A stretch of 34,029 nucleotides of DNA from an uncultured Balneolaceae bacterium. GTDB taxonomy: Bacteria > Bacteroidota > Rhodothermia > Balneolales > Balneolaceae. The stretch spans positions 1 through 34,029 of the forward strand of contig CALJMB010000138.1 of the NCBI GenBank assembly GCA_937982515.1, in the 5' to 3' direction. The notes under the pieces are model-generated. The model was not told where the DNA came from, did no database searches, and worked only from the letters and a program-made list of their open reading frames with translations. This document shows, in pieces, positions 33,741 through 34,029 of this stretch (positions are counted from its first letter, which is position 1; each line of letters starts with the position of its first letter). The position numbers and the translations under genes were made by a program.

Positions 33741-33986
33741 GTTCAATAGTCGTGGGTCTTGAGTGGACAGAAGTGAGAAGTGAAAAGTGAAAAGGCAGTG
33801 ACGCAGTGATCAATGAACAGTGATCAGTTACCCTAAACCAGCTATGTCAGGCAAGGCTTGCTCTCCGAAACTTCACGCGTAGGAGAGGGTGGGTTTGATG
33901 GGGCAATGGGTGGTAGTCTTGAGTCTTGAGAGAAACAGCAAAGATTGAAATTAGGTCTTGACATGGCTGCCGGCACCGGCCAGCTT
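33741..33986. repeat. patchwork of 7-bp repeats upstream of corA
   Basis: AGAAGTG occurs twice in tandem (33769-33782), followed by AAAAGTG and AAAAGGC in the same 7-bp frame. GTCTTGA occurs at 33756, twice in tandem at 33916-33929, and at 33955. A GC-rich near-palindrome lies at 33967-33985. No gene is seen in this stretch. Confidence 0.7.
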
Positions 33987-34029
33987 TGACCACTGACCAC
34001 TGACCACTGACCACTGACCACTGACCACT
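33987..34029. repeat. TGACCAC heptamer tandem array at window edge
   Basis: Six perfect copies of TGACCAC and one further base run to the last nucleotide, so the array is cut by the window end. The unit shares CTGAC with the TTCTGAC repeat at position 1. Confidence 0.9.

Overview
This 34 kb window is a densely coded bacterial chromosome segment, probably from the Balneolota/Rhodothermota branch of the Bacteroidota-Chlorobiota group. The evidence is mixed: a TonB-dependent receptor with an N-terminal carboxypeptidase-like domain, a short Bacteroidota-type primary sigma factor, a propeller/Y_Y_Y histidine kinase, a TAnnTTTG-type promoter before rpsF, few strong Shine-Dalgarno sequences, and a fused Kgd-type 2-oxoglutarate dehydrogenase with no separate E2 gene beside it. 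The genus is an inference. No tRNA, rRNA, CRISPR array, transposase or phage gene was seen. Both window edges lie in related 7-bp tandem repeats, so the window may be a contig that broke at repeats.

Layout: (1) 160-3272 holds rpsF-rpsR-rplI behind a promoter and a structured leader, followed by dsbD. (2) 3477-5498 is an energy-transduction operon: exbB/tolQ, an unrecognised 3-TM protein, then two exbD/tolR genes. It has a palindrome over its promoter and a strong terminator at its end. (3) 5590-8880 holds thiL and ftsH. (4) 9170-13694 holds a TonB-dependent receptor and a TIG-domain surface lipoprotein. Each is preceded by TTAACA-like hexamers at 11-bp spacing, resembling PhoB-family operators. 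(5) 13857-15345 holds a possible tiny membrane peptide, a 6-pyruvoyl-tetrahydropterin synthase and FolE2, i.e. GTP to a tetrahydropterin intermediate. (6) 15435-19064 on the minus strand is the large E1/E2 fusion. (7) 19465-22789 holds oligoendopeptidase F and a GAF/degenerate-GGDEF-like protein, followed by what looks like a decayed cytidylate kinase start. (8) 23425-24279 is rpoD. (9) 24489-28152 is a two-component pair whose kinase has 14 propeller repeats. (10) 28414-31345 holds an aromatic-rich/Arg-Ser-rich lipoprotein and an outer-membrane barrel. (11) 31572-33679 on the minus strand holds corA and a tandem UspA, bounded on both sides by repeat-rich intergenic DNA.

Most genes are housekeeping or common cell-envelope genes. 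The parts most worth following up are the shared operator-like arrays at the receptor/lipoprotein pair, the 3-TM protein inside the ExbB/ExbD operon, the small peptide next to the pterin genes, the degenerate GGDEF-like protein, the cmk-like remnant, and the 7-bp and palindromic repeats. I did not find a clear-cut novel defence or mobile system.
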